Part shown: positions 1 to 8,926 of the stretch, piece after piece
Numbering within the stretch: the stretch's first letter is position 1
How the letters are laid out: every line of letters begins with the position of its first letter
Source of the DNA: Acidobacteriota bacterium
Lineage (GTDB): Bacteria > Acidobacteriota > Terriglobia > Bryobacterales > Bryobacteraceae
Assembly (NCBI GenBank): GCA_014584705.1
Contig: JACTMJ010000019.1
Location: 1-44,101, forward strand
DNA: 44,101 nt
Direction of reading: 5' to 3'
Notes under the pieces: model-generated
The model's database searches: none
The model's input: only the letters and a program-made list of their open reading frames with translations
What the model was told of the DNA's origin: nothing
Made by a program: the position numbers and the translations under genes

Positions 1-105
1 GGATGCCGGGTGCATTTTGGGTTGCGCGTCGTTTGAATCTCGCCTTCCGGCCCTCGGGGCGATTTCCGGGGTCATTTCGAGTCCTTTCCGGGCTTCGGCG
101 AGCCC

Positions 106-1527
106 TCAGGCCGCTTGGCCGGCCCGCTTGGGCAGCCAGGCGTGGCGATAGAGCTTCAGCAGGTTGTGCGTCAGGCAGATCAGCTTCCACTCCGCCTTCG
201 TTTTCTCGAACCCCCGCAAGCGAAATTCCCGGATGCCGCGCGCTTGTTTGATCTGCCCGAAGACCGGTTCCACGATCGTCTTGCGCTGCTTGTAGAGCGC
301 CTTCGCCTCGTCCGTCTTTAGCAGTTCCCGCATCCGCTCCATCGTCGGGTTCGAGCGCCTCTTCTCTTCTTCGGCGTCGTCCTTCTTCCCGCCGCCGTCC
401 GGGCTCACCAGCGCCAGCATGCCCTGTAGCGCTTCGCTGTGGATGTTCTCCGTGTCCCAATAACCCGCATCCGCGGTGATCGCGGCGGGCTTCCCGCCCA
501 TGGCCTGCTCCACCGCCGCCACCATTGGCAGCAGCATCCGGTGATCCGTTTCGTCCTGCGTGAGTTCCGCGCCGACAATCACCTGCGCGTGGCCGTCCAC
601 GGCCGCTTGCGCGTTATAGGCGTAAACCAGACGGCGTTGCCCGTTGTCCATCATCAGGCGGCTCTCCGGGTCGGTGAAGTTGTAGCGGCGCTTGGGCTGC
701 CTGGCGTTGGCGCGGGCTTTCTTGAGGCGGCTCTTGCGCTTGTCGCGAGCCTGCCGTTCGCCGGGCGTTGGCTGCGGCGGCTCCGGGCAGTTCTTCGGCC
801 TGCGGCCGCGCTTGCGGCGCGGGCACTCGCGCTCGGCCTCTTCCAGCCGCTGCCTGGCTTCCTCTTCCAGTTCCTTCTTGGCCCGTTGGATGCGCTCGAT
901 CCGTTGCTGTGCGCTGGCCAGTTTCCCGGGCAGATCTTCTTCCTTCTTGCCCTTGCCGAAGCGCGCGTCTTCCTCGGCGTCGGTCTTCCGGGCTTCCTCC
1001 ATCCAGCGCATCACCAGTTCGGAGAGCTTGCGCTCTTCCTCGCTCATCTTCGCGTGCGACTTGCCGCGGTGATGGCCCGCGCTGGCCTTCAGCTTGGTGC
1101 CGTCGATGGCCACGTTGCCCAGCTTGACGAGCCCCGCGCGCCGGCACAGTTCGAGCGCCTCGACGAAGAGCCTGGCGAGCGGCTCGAGATGCTGCTGGCG
1201 GAAGCTGGCGATGGTGTCGTGATCCGGATGCTGGTCGGCGGCGAGGTAGCGGAAGGGGACGCTGTCGTGGGTGGCCTTCTCGATGCGGCGCGAACTGGTG
1301 AGGCCGGTGGCGTAGCCATAGAGCAGCAGCCGCGTGAGCATTTCCGGGTGATAGCCCGCGGCGCCGCGGCTGTCCTTGCGCCGGTAGGTTTCCAGAATCG
1401 GATCGAGATTCAGCTCGCCGACGACCTCGGCGATGAAGCGGGCCAGGTGATCTTCCGCCAGCCAGTCGTGCAGGGACGGCGGCAGCAGGAGCGGCTGATC
1501 GAGAGTAGAGGTTCGAAATCTCTTCAT
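106..1527 (-). CDS. IS1182-type transposase
   Basis: This 473-residue protein has the layout of IS1182-family DDE transposases. An N-terminal domain runs through LDQPLLLPPSLHDWL and the Y/H-rich stretch before GYATGLTSSRRIE. Next comes the segment with HDTIASFRQ and AIDGTKLKASAG, where the first catalytic Asp is expected in AIDGTK. A long charged coiled-coil insert follows at roughly residues 165-265, then TDPESRLM, YNAQAAVD and ITADAGYW (second Asp). The C-terminal part is KQRKTIVEPVFGQIKQARG, where the catalytic Glu is expected in VEPVFG. All conserved blocks are present and in frame, so the gene looks intact. The start is the only ATG before the LDQPLLLPP block and has no clear Shine-Dalgarno. 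I could not identify terminal inverted repeats; the left end may lie outside the window, so element boundaries are not given. Confidence 0.93.
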   Translation of the reverse strand: MKRFRTSTLDQPLLLPPSLHDWLAEDHLARFIAEVVGELNLDPILETYRRKDSRGAAGYHPEMLTRLLLYGYATGLTSSRRIEKATHDSVPFRYLAADQHPDHDTIASFRQQHLEPLARLFVEALELCRRAGLVKLGNVAIDGTKLKASAGHHRGKSHAKMSEEERKLSELVMRWMEEARKTDAEEDARFGKGKKEEDLPGKLASAQQRIERIQRAKKELEEEARQRLEEAERECPRRKRGRRPKNCPEPPQPTPGERQARDKRKSRLKKARANARQPKRRYNFTDPESRLMMDNGQRRLVYAYNAQAAVDGHAQVIVGAELTQDETDHRMLLPMVAAVEQAMGGKPAAITADAGYWDTENIHSEALQGMLALVSPDGGGKKDDAEEEKRRSNPTMERMRELLKTDEAKALYKQRKTIVEPVFGQIKQARGIREFRLRGFEKTKAEWKLICLTHNLLKLYRHAWLPKRAGQAA

Positions 1528-2027
1528 CTAGCGATTGGATGAACGAGGCCGGAACAAAGCCGCCAGGAATTGTTTCAAAACCGAATCTCCGACAGGCTCC
1601 GCGGCTTTCGCTCAATGCTAACTTTCTGGTGCAGAAGGAGTTACGTCGCCTCCTGCCCCAGAGCAGAGCGCCCGCCTCTTACTCCAATAGCCGAGCCGAC
1701 CGAACCCAATCCCCTCCGATCCCCGCCCAGCAAAGGCCGTCGAGCGCCAGCGAGACCATGTCGCGACGGCCCGTTTGCCGGCGCGACGCCTCCGTGCCGC
1801 CCTCGCCACCGCAATCCCACCCCAAATCGGCCTCGCCCGCCAACCCGGTCACCGCAGTTCCGAGAAATCTAGCGCCTTCCGCAAACCTCCGATTCCACGG
1901 CGTTCCCGCACCCTCACCGCCACTCGAAACTAGCCGCGACCCGTCCGATTCCGTGCATCCGTTCCCTACAATCGTGCGGGTGGCAACCTCCAAACCGCCG
2001 CCCTCGACCTCGAAAGGAGCAATCAGC
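1528..2027. other. Intergenic stretch upstream of frameshifted gene
   Basis: GC-rich DNA between the transposase start and the next ribosome binding site. Open frames here are proline/arginine-rich and show no recognisable domain. It should hold the right end of the insertion element and the promoter of the next gene. A TACAAT hexamer at 1967-1972 could be a -10 box, but no convincing -35 lies 17 bases upstream. Confidence 0.5.
2013..2019 (+). promoter_or_regulatory. Ribosome binding site deciding the start at 2028
   Basis: AAAGGAG lies eight bases before the ATG at 2028. That ATG opens the frame carrying the conserved NRANALHSTGP motif, which supports 2028 rather than the in-frame ATG candidates further upstream or the ATG at 2215 in the other frame. 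Confidence 0.6.
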
Positions 2028-2216
2028 ATGAAATCCAGCCGCAAACGTAACGTCGCCCGCAAAGCGAAAAACGCCCGCACGCACACCAGCACCAGGAACG
2101 CCCCGCCCCAGCCGAGCGCGCGACCCGCGCCAGCCGATTGGCAAGCCGCGCAGCCCGCCACGACGCGGCCCGTCGGCCCGCACTCCCCCGCCCAATCCGC
2201 CGCCCCCGTAAGCGAT

Positions 2217-2234
2217 GGCTTCGTTTCGCAAAAT
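2217..2234 (+). repeat. 18-bp direct repeat, copy 1
   Basis: GGCTTCGTTTCGCAAAAT occurs here and again, identical, at 3019-3036. Both copies are read in the coding frame of the broken gene as GFVSQN, once near its N-terminal motif and once at its very C-terminus. Confidence 0.85.
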
Positions 2235-3018
2235 CGCGCCAACGCCCTCCACTCCACCGGACCCCGCACCCCCGAAGGCAAAGCCGCCTCCTCCCAAAAC
2301 GCCTTCAAGCACGGCCTATCCATCCAGCGCCACGCCGTCCTCCGCGACGAAACTCCGAGAAATCTACCAGCCCCTCTCCCCGCGCGAAGACCTCGCCGTC
2401 GAGGACCTCGCCCAGTGCCGCTGGGCGCTCGCTCGCTTTGATAAAGCCGAAGCCGTCTGTCTCGAAAAGCTCACCGATTGGATCAACGACCCCGAGGCCT
2501 TTCCAGGCGAAGAGATCCTCGGCGCTGGCGAGAGCCTCGGCCACGCCGCCACCGTCCTCACCGACATCGACGACAAGGACCGCCGCTTCGTCGAGCCCGA
2601 CACCCACTACCCCGCCTTCGACAAGATCCACCGCTACCGCACCTATTGGGAGCGCAAGCACACCCGCGCCCTCGCCGAATTCGACCGCGCCCAGCGCGCC
2701 CGCCGCGCGGAAACAGCCGAACACCGTGCCGAAGCCGCCCATCAACGTGCCGAAGCGCAAGCCCGGCGGCAGGCCGAAGCCCACGTCCTCAAAGAGGAAC
2801 TCGCCCTCGCCCGCGAATCCCGCCAGCGCGAACTCCACGAACTCCGACTAGAGCAGGCACGCGAGAAACTCCGGCGCCAACCGAAAGCCCAGCCCAGTTC
2901 CGCCCATTCCGAGCCCGCCGAAGACACCGCCCTGCGCGCCCTCGAATCCCTCATGAACGCGCCCACGCCCGTCACGGAAGAAGACTTCCTCCGCTCCAAA
3001 CTCTCCCAAGCCCCAAAC

Positions 3019-3036
3019 GGCTTCGTTTCGCAAAAT
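3019..3036 (+). repeat. 18-bp direct repeat, copy 2
   Basis: Identical to 2217-2234. Here it encodes the GFVSQN of the last residues before the stop at 3045. Confidence 0.85.
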
Positions 3037-3045
3037 GCCGGGTAG

Positions 3046-3475
3046 CCCCGGCACGAGACAGTCCTCGCATCCCCAACCCCCGCTTCGGCTTCTGGCGGCA
3101 AGAAGCTGCGGAAAGCGCGCTGAGCCTCGCGCCCTTCGAGGTCCCGGCAACGAGGGGGCAAACACTACGGTTTCCACCTGCCCGGCACCGGTTTGCCCGG
3201 ACGCATCCGGACAAACCGGACGATCTCGGGTCCAATTTCCGGTATCGTTGACATTGCGATTTCAATTGCTTAGGCGGAGGTAGCGGCAGCATTTCCTCCT
3301 GGCTTTTTTCGCGAACTCCACCCCTCCACCCGCAAGCAAAGCTCTCTGAGCGGCCCGGATTCGTATTCTGCTCCATTCAACTGCGGCCGGCCTGTCAGTG
3401 GAGATCTCCGGGCGAGCCGAGACTCGCGATCGGCCGGGGTGTATACTTCGAGACCGGAAGAACGGGTACACACAA
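3046..3475. other. Intergenic region with inverted repeat
   Basis: No coding frame with a recognisable domain. It contains the inverted repeat at 3190-3217 and a TTGACA at 3248-3253 with no good -10 at the usual spacing. A TATACT within GTGTATACTTCG lies shortly before the ATG at 3476 and may be the -10 of the next gene, without a clear -35. Confidence 0.5.
3190..3217. repeat. 12-bp inverted repeat, 4-base loop
   Basis: GGTTTGCCCGGA and TCCGGACAAACC pair at 11 of 12 positions around the loop CGCA. No T-run follows on either strand, so it is not a standard intrinsic terminator. It could be an operator, a protein-binding palindrome or an RNA hairpin. Confidence 0.6.
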
Positions 3476-4612
3476 ATGTCTACCGCCACCTATCCCTCCC
3501 CATCCAGCGCGGTCGAACCAGACGCCGCCCTGAAACCGGAATCCCCGCGCCAAGCCAGCGGCCGTCTGCTGAGCCTGGATGCCTATCGCGGCTTCATCAT
3601 GCTGCTGCTCATCTCGGAGGGCTTCGGCTTCGGAGTGCTCAGCAACTATTCCGGCTGGCAGTGGCTGGCCAATCAGGTAGACCATGTCGCCTGGGAAGGG
3701 TGCACATTCTGGGACCTCATCCAGCCGGCCTTCACCTTCATGGTCGGCCTCGCCATGCCGTTTGCGTTCGCCCGGAGAACCGCGCAAGGAGCAACGAACG
3801 CGGAATTGTTCCGGCACGTAGCCTGGAGAGCCTTCGTGCTCATCGCGCTCAGCAACATCTATTCCAACTGGGGCCGGACGGGCGGGTTGAAGCTGCAGTT
3901 CATCAACGTGCTCTGCCAGATCGCATTTGGCTATGTGCTGTGCTTCCTTGTCACCCGACTTCAGTTCAAGGCGCAAGTGGCGGTGGCGGCCGGAATCCTG
4001 CTCGGCTATTGGGCGCTCTTCGTGGCCTTCCCCGGGCCGGATGGGCCATGGTCGCGGGAAGGAAACATCGGGGCGTTGATTGACCTGAAGGTGCTCGGAT
4101 ACAACTATCCCGGCTTCTACACCACGATCAATTTCATCGGAAACGCGATCACGATTCTGTTTGGCTGCTGGGCGGGCGCATTGCTGCTCACGAAGAAATC
4201 CCACGCGGAGAAACTGCGAATCCTGCTCTTGTGCGCCGTCGCGGGCTTTGCCATCGGCTTGGCGCTCGAGCCGTTCATCCCAATGGTGAAGCGCCTCTGG
4301 ACGATCTCCTTCACTTTCTTCAGCGCCGGTTGGGTGATCCTGATGCTGATTGCCTTCTACTGGATTATCGAGGTGAAGCAGGTCAGGCGCTGGGCGTTCC
4401 CCTTCCTCGTGTTAGGCGTCAATTCCCTGTTCGTCTACTCGTTGGCCCAGATTGGCATCAAGGGTTGGCTCAACCGGGGATTGAGCAGTTTCACCGGGAA
4501 CTTCAGCGTTTTCGGAGACCTCGGGATGATCCTGCAGCACTCGCTTGTGCTGCTCGGCCTCTGGTACGTGTGCTATTGGCTCTATCAGCGCAAGATCCTG
4601 ATCAAGATATAG
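3476..4612 (+). CDS. Multi-TM acyltransferase-like protein (HGSNAT/DUF5009 type)
   Basis: A 378-residue integral membrane protein with about ten hydrophobic segments. The N-terminal block SGRLLSLDAYRGFIMLLLIS and the block DHVAWEGCTFWDLIQPAFTF followed by MVG are hallmarks of the family related to heparan-alpha-glucosaminide N-acetyltransferase (DUF5009/YeiB-like). These proteins move acyl groups across the membrane onto sugars or similar acceptors; the acceptor here is not known. The conserved His in DHVAW is the position usually linked to acyl transfer. I start at ATG 3476 because the open frame before it has no family sequence and crosses the likely promoter. The protein ends in YQRKILIKI at the membrane face. 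It stands alone, with 118 bases to the next gene. Confidence 0.8.
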   Translation: MSTATYPSPSSAVEPDAALKPESPRQASGRLLSLDAYRGFIMLLLISEGFGFGVLSNYSGWQWLANQVDHVAWEGCTFWDLIQPAFTFMVGLAMPFAFARRTAQGATNAELFRHVAWRAFVLIALSNIYSNWGRTGGLKLQFINVLCQIAFGYVLCFLVTRLQFKAQVAVAAGILLGYWALFVAFPGPDGPWSREGNIGALIDLKVLGYNYPGFYTTINFIGNAITILFGCWAGALLLTKKSHAEKLRILLLCAVAGFAIGLALEPFIPMVKRLWTISFTFFSAGWVILMLIAFYWIIEVKQVRRWAFPFLVLGVNSLFVYSLAQIGIKGWLNRGLSSFTGNFSVFGDLGMILQHSLVLLGLWYVCYWLYQRKILIKI

Positions 4613-4730
4613 CGAGTGCGCGCCTCCCCGGAAGACGGTTGGTTCGCGAGCCTTCGGCGCGTGCGCGCTCCGTGTGCGCGAACGGACTCGCCTTCGGAAG
4701 CGCTCGCTTGCTTCATGTAAAATTCATTGC

Positions 4731-5945
4731 ATGATCAGCCGTCGCGGAGCGCTCTCTCTGGCCGGCGCCCCACTGCTTTCCTCAGGCGCGCAGGTCGCGC
4801 CGGAAGCCCGGGTCGCTGCCCATGCCAAACTCAAGTACGACATTCCAGAGCGGTACCTGCTCGAAGAGCCCAACATCCCGCCGTACTGGGTGAATGAAGT
4901 GGAGGCGGTGGACCGTTTTCTCCGCGGCAAGGTGACGCGGGGAACGGTCTCCGTTCTCGGGAGAACCGCGGGGAACCGGGAGATTCCTTTCGTTTCGTAT
5001 GGCAAAGGGAGGCAGGGCCGGGGCACGAGCACCTATTCCGGTTCCATCGGCTTCGGCGACATCCGGGCCTATCTCGGCCCGGATTGGTCCCGCAAGGTGT
5101 ATTGCGCGCTGGTGGGCGTGCATGGCGGCGAATTCGAAGGTATCGTCGGAGCGGTGAATCTGCTCTCCGTGCTCGAGACCGGTGCGGACCTCCGCGGCAA
5201 ACGCTGGCCCGCCTTGACGAAGGCCGCGGCGGGAGTGGATCGCATCCTGGTGATCCCGATTCTCAACGTAGATGGGCGCGCCCGTGTGCCTCACCGGATG
5301 ATTCGCCACCAGGGGACGGATGGAACCGTCCACGAGTACTTCAACACGGGCGGGAAACCCGACGGCTCTCTCATCGGATGGCCGGAGTGCAAGCGAAATA
5401 TCCCGCTCGATTTCAGCACCACGCAATTTCCGGGCGGCTATCCGAACGATGCGGGAGTGAACCTGCAGCACGACGACTTCCTGGGCCATCCGCAGCCGGA
5501 AACGCGGGCGCTGCTGACGCTTGCCGCGAACGAACGGCCGGACTTGATCCTCAACATGCACACAGGTGCGGACTTCATGCATCCGCTTCCGTCGCAAATG
5601 GAGGACGCCCTTGCCGGTACTTACGACGCGTTCTATCGGCGCGTGATGACCGCGCTCACCCTGGCGGGAACGCAGCGAAGCGATGATCCGGCGCAGACTT
5701 CGACCCCCAACCCGCGGAGCAGGCGAACGCCCAATCTGGATACCGCCCTGAACCTCCACTGCGGCGCACTCTCGGTGGTTGTGGAATCGCCGGCCTCCAG
5801 CTTTTCGACGGCAAAGCGGGATGGGAAACCGTACTTCCACACGCCGGACAGCCTGCTCGATGCCCAGTTGATCATGCATCAGGAGGCCATGGGGTTCCTG
5901 GCCGAAACGGGCGGCAGAGCGAAATGGACGGCGAAGAAAGCATAG
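4731..5945 (+). CDS. Exported M14-family zinc carboxypeptidase
   Basis: A 404-residue protein starting MISRRGALSLAGAPLL, a short twin-arginine-like export signal. The metallopeptidase M14 pattern is complete by eye: GVHGGEFEG supplies zinc ligands His131 and Glu134, NMHTG gives the third ligand His277, NVDGR lies at about 179-183 and VVVESPA places the catalytic Glu at 352. The expected role is removal of C-terminal residues from peptides or cell-wall peptides in the periplasm or outside the cell. ATG 4731 is chosen because it directly precedes the export signal; the upstream open codons give only low-complexity Arg-rich sequence. No partner gene is evident. Substrate cannot be told from the sequence. 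Confidence 0.85.
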   Translation: MISRRGALSLAGAPLLSSGAQVAPEARVAAHAKLKYDIPERYLLEEPNIPPYWVNEVEAVDRFLRGKVTRGTVSVLGRTAGNREIPFVSYGKGRQGRGTSTYSGSIGFGDIRAYLGPDWSRKVYCALVGVHGGEFEGIVGAVNLLSVLETGADLRGKRWPALTKAAAGVDRILVIPILNVDGRARVPHRMIRHQGTDGTVHEYFNTGGKPDGSLIGWPECKRNIPLDFSTTQFPGGYPNDAGVNLQHDDFLGHPQPETRALLTLAANERPDLILNMHTGADFMHPLPSQMEDALAGTYDAFYRRVMTALTLAGTQRSDDPAQTSTPNPRSRRTPNLDTALNLHCGALSVVVESPASSFSTAKRDGKPYFHTPDSLLDAQLIMHQEAMGFLAETGGRAKWTAKKA

Positions 5946-6067
5946 GCGCTCGGCTGCCTGCCTCTGTCTGAAGCGATGTTCCCCGCAAAGCGAAGGGGCG
6001 CGAGGGGGATCCGTGCTGCCGCTGCGGGCCGAACCCGGTCGCGCCGTTGGGATATCCTGAACAATTC

Positions 6068-7522
6068 ATGGCCGATTCGAAACATCCGCGGGTGATCCCG
6101 CTTGCCCCCATGCCGCCGGAGAAGGTGGCCTACGCGCTGGCGCGTTATAGCCGTTCCGCCGACAGCATCCGGGAATCGCTCGAATGGGTGCGGACGCACG
6201 ATTCGCAGAAATTCCTCGAGAGTTTTTATTTCCAGTACGGGCACGCCTCCATCGCCGACCTGGGCCATCTCGCGGTCTGTTTTGAGGGGATATCCGAACT
6301 CGTCGCCACCGAGATTGAAGACGAGCAACTGTGGGATGGCCAGGCGAAGTCGACCCGCTATCAGGATTTTTCCAATGTCGGCGTCGTCGTGCCACCCGGT
6401 CTTGCCGCGGAGCAGCGCGAGTTCTACCTGGGCGCGACCAGACGCCTGCTTGCGGCGTACGAGGAGATCCATGCCGGCACCTTCGCGCACCTGAAGGCGA
6501 AACTCCCGAAGCCGGAAGACATGAAGGCTGGTGCTTACGAACGCAATTTGGCGGCCCGAGCCTTTGACGTTGCCCGGTATTTGCTCTTCTGGGGTATCCC
6601 CACCAACATCGGGCAAGTCACCAGTATTCGCACTCTGGAGCGTCAAATCCGCCGCATGAAGGCGTCCCGCTACCCGGAACTCCGCGAGATCGGCGAGGAG
6701 GCTGGCGCGGCCTGTGCTTCGCCGGAGGTGTGCACGCTTGCACCGGGAGACCCCGCGGAGGCGGTTGCTCCCACGCTCGCCAAGTATGTCGATGCGGATC
6801 CGTTCGAACCCGCCGTTCGCCAGGCGTTAGCGGCCTGGGCCCGAGCGAATCTGCCGGAAGAGTCTGTATCCTTCGCCGGGCATGTGGACCTCGTCAAGCC
6901 GGAGCGGAGCCTCCCGGACATCGCGGCCACCCTGCTCTATCCGGTGAGCAATCTGCCGTTCCGGCGGCTGTACGAATTAGCCGTCTCCTGGCCGGAGGCG
7001 AAGCTGCGCGAAGTGCTCGCAACGGCCCTTGGGAGCCGGGGGCGCTTTGATGAGTTGCCGCGCGCATTCCGCAACGCGCCTTACGCTTTTGACATCGTGA
7101 TGGATATTGGCGCGTACCGCGACCTGCATCGTCATCGCCGCTGCCAGCAGTTCCGGCAGGAGTACGCGGCGGCGCTCGATCCCCGTATCTCCCTGGGCTA
7201 TGAAACACCGGCGCTGCTCGGTGAAGCGGGTCTCGCGGATCGCTACCATCGGGCGATCGAGGAGGCGCTGGCCGCCGCGAGGCAATTGCCGGCCCCCGCC
7301 AGTGAGTATTTGCTCCCCTTTGGCTGCCGCGCGCGCTTCCTGTTTCGCATGGATTTCGCGGAAGCGGAATACATCGCCAAGCTGCGCAGCGGCGTGAAAG
7401 GGCATTTCAGTTACCGCAATATCGCCTGGCTGATGCGCGAGAAGATGCGGCAAATGGAACCGGTGCTGGGCGAGTGGATGGATGCCACTTCGCCGGAGAT
7501 CGAGGATCCCCTCACCCGTTAG
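6068..7522 (+). CDS. Two-domain ThyX-like protein (flavin-dependent thymidylate synthase family)
   Basis: A 484-residue protein about twice the length of ordinary ThyX. The N-terminal half has FYFQYGHASIADLGHLAVCF and QAKSTRYQDFS, matching the ThyX blocks around FxFxxGHxSxxEH and SxRY (Ser95, Arg97, Tyr98). It lacks the RHR signature. The C-terminal half has LHRHRRCQQFRQEY, with RHR at 355-357, but lacks SxRY. ThyX normally makes dTMP from dUMP with FAD and methylenetetrahydrofolate, using RHRxxSxNExSxRY contributed across subunits of a homotetramer. Here the motif appears split between two fused domains. Long ThyX homologues are known in several phyla and are often annotated as thymidylate synthase, but whether this one has that activity is open. 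ATG 6068 is preferred over the in-frame TTG at 6047. Confidence 0.8.
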   Translation: MADSKHPRVIPLAPMPPEKVAYALARYSRSADSIRESLEWVRTHDSQKFLESFYFQYGHASIADLGHLAVCFEGISELVATEIEDEQLWDGQAKSTRYQDFSNVGVVVPPGLAAEQREFYLGATRRLLAAYEEIHAGTFAHLKAKLPKPEDMKAGAYERNLAARAFDVARYLLFWGIPTNIGQVTSIRTLERQIRRMKASRYPELREIGEEAGAACASPEVCTLAPGDPAEAVAPTLAKYVDADPFEPAVRQALAAWARANLPEESVSFAGHVDLVKPERSLPDIAATLLYPVSNLPFRRLYELAVSWPEAKLREVLATALGSRGRFDELPRAFRNAPYAFDIVMDIGAYRDLHRHRRCQQFRQEYAAALDPRISLGYETPALLGEAGLADRYHRAIEEALAAARQLPAPASEYLLPFGCRARFLFRMDFAEAEYIAKLRSGVKGHFSYRNIAWLMREKMRQMEPVLGEWMDATSPEIEDPLTR

Positions 7523-7546
7523 CGGTCGCAGCCGAAACGGGGCGCG

Positions 7547-8926
7547 CTACGACGCCAGTTCCAGGCTCTTGATCTTCGCGGTCAGCGTCGTGCGCTTGAG
7601 CCGCAACAGTTCCGCGGCGGCGCGCTTGTTCCCGTTGCTTCGGTCCAGCGCCTGCATCAGCAAGGCCCGCTCTAAAGCGGAGACGGTGGCTTCAAAATCG
7701 AGCCCGTCCTCTGGAAGTCTTGGTGCCGAGCCAATCGATGCAGGGAGCCCCGTGGCCTCGCGGTCCCGGGGGCGTGGCGGCATGCGCAAGTCCCCCGGCA
7801 GCAGCACTTCGCGATCGCCGCTGAGGACCACAGCCATTTCCATCACGTTCTCGAGTTGCCGCACATTCCCCGGCCAGTGATACGTGCAGAGATGGTGCAT
7901 CGCCTCCTGCAGAATTCGCTTACGAGGGATTCCTTCAAAGGCGCATGTCTTCTCGACAAACGTCTGGGCCAGGAGGGGGACATCGCTCATCCGGTCTCGC
8001 AACGGCGGAATGGAGATCGGGACGACGTTCAGGCGATAGAAAAGATCTTCCCGGAACTTGCCTTCGCGCACACGTTGCGCGAGATCGACGTTGGTGGCCG
8101 CCACCACGCGCACATCCACTGGAATCGTCTGGGAAGAACCGATCCGTTGGATCTCGCGCTCCTGCAGTACGCGCAGGAGTTTGGCTTGGAGATCGATTGG
8201 CATGTCGCCGATTTCATCCAGAAAAATCGTGCCTTGGTGCGCCTCTTCAAACCGCCCCGCCCGCGCGCCTACCGCCCCGGTAAACGCGCCCTTGGTATGG
8301 CCGAATAGCTCGGCCTCCAGGAGCGATTCCGGAAGCGCCGAACAGTTGATCGCTACCCAGGGCTTCTGAGAACGCTGGCCCGCCCGATGAATGGCGCGCG
8401 CCACCACTTCCTTTCCGGTACCGGTTTCCCCCGTCACAAGCACCGTGGAACGTCGGTCTCCCACCAGATCGATCAGGTTGCATACGGCAAACATCGCCCG
8501 GCTGCGGCCCACCAGATCTTTGCGCCATTCGCTTCCGGAAGCCGCAACCGCCTCCTGCGTAGTCCGCTCGATCCCGGATTCCACGGCGGCGCGTTCGAGC
8601 GTGTCTACCAGTTGGGATGCCGGGGTCTCCGGGGCGAACACGGCGAAGGCGCCGGCCTTTGCCAGCGCCGCGCTCTCTTCGATAGAAGACTCCGCCAGCC
8701 AGACCGTCAGCGGCAGGCGTCCTTCGCTCAGTTGCCAAAGCCCTTCCAGCAATTGCTCCCGGCTCCAGGCACCGGATGCAAGAGCCGCATCGAAAACGGT
8801 TCGTGCGAGAAGCGCCGCAATCTCTCCAGGGTGATGCGCATATTCGATGATCGCTTCTGGAAATGCGTCAATAAGAGCGCGCTCCGCGCCGCTGAAGTCG
8901 CCGTTTCTAAGCCAAAGAAGTCGCAT
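7547..8926 (-). CDS. Sigma-54-dependent activator with degenerate receiver domain
   Basis: A 459-residue NtrC-type regulator. Residues 1-115 resemble a receiver fold, but the site where the phospho-acceptor Asp is expected reads FDAALASGAW, so phosphorylation in the usual way is unlikely. The AAA+ domain is complete: Walker A GETGTGKE at 166-173, the sigma-54 contact loop GAFTGA at 213-218, Walker B FLDEIGD near 235-241 and arginine-finger region YRLNVVPISIPPLRDR. The C-terminal Fis-type helix-turn-helix is in NGNKRAAAELLRLKRTTLTA. It should drive open-complex formation at -24/-12 promoters. It lies 183 bases downstream of, and on the same strand as, the POT transporter gene; I found no clear -24/-12 element in that gene's upstream region. 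What replaces phosphorylation as the signal is unknown. Confidence 0.92.
   Translation of the reverse strand: MRLLWLRNGDFSGAERALIDAFPEAIIEYAHHPGEIAALLARTVFDAALASGAWSREQLLEGLWQLSEGRLPLTVWLAESSIEESAALAKAGAFAVFAPETPASQLVDTLERAAVESGIERTTQEAVAASGSEWRKDLVGRSRAMFAVCNLIDLVGDRRSTVLVTGETGTGKEVVARAIHRAGQRSQKPWVAINCSALPESLLEAELFGHTKGAFTGAVGARAGRFEEAHQGTIFLDEIGDMPIDLQAKLLRVLQEREIQRIGSSQTIPVDVRVVAATNVDLAQRVREGKFREDLFYRLNVVPISIPPLRDRMSDVPLLAQTFVEKTCAFEGIPRKRILQEAMHHLCTYHWPGNVRQLENVMEMAVVLSGDREVLLPGDLRMPPRPRDREATGLPASIGSAPRLPEDGLDFEATVSALERALLMQALDRSNGNKRAAAELLRLKRTTLTAKIKSLELAS

Larger units (their letters stand above)
2028..3045 (+). pseudogene. Frameshifted NRANALHSTGP...KHGL family protein
   Basis: The first half, from ATG 2028, reads a basic N-terminus and then GFVSQNRANALHSTGPRTPE followed by GKAASSQNAFKHGLS. 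This signature is common to a family of uncharacterised proteins found in many copies in acidobacteria and some proteobacteria. That frame stops at 2441. The rest of the family pattern continues one base out of phase as LREIYQPLSPREDLAVEDLA, QCRWALARFDKAE and a charged helical region rich in Glu, Arg and Ala, ending at 3045. The switch point lies near 2345-2362, consistent with a one-base insertion or two-base deletion. The protein would be about 338 residues if repaired. It sits beside an IS1182 transposase, which fits decay in an accessory region, but a sequencing error is equally possible. Function is unknown; the Lys/Arg-rich N-terminus hints at nucleic-acid contact only weakly. Confidence 0.72.

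Noticed and set aside
1-1700. Terminal inverted repeats of the IS1182-type element.
   Set aside because: I compared both flanks of the transposase by eye and found no matching ends; the left end may be outside the window.
2335-2365. Programmed ribosomal frameshift in the broken gene.
   Set aside because: No slippery heptamer or downstream pseudoknot is evident at the switch point; mutation or error is simpler.
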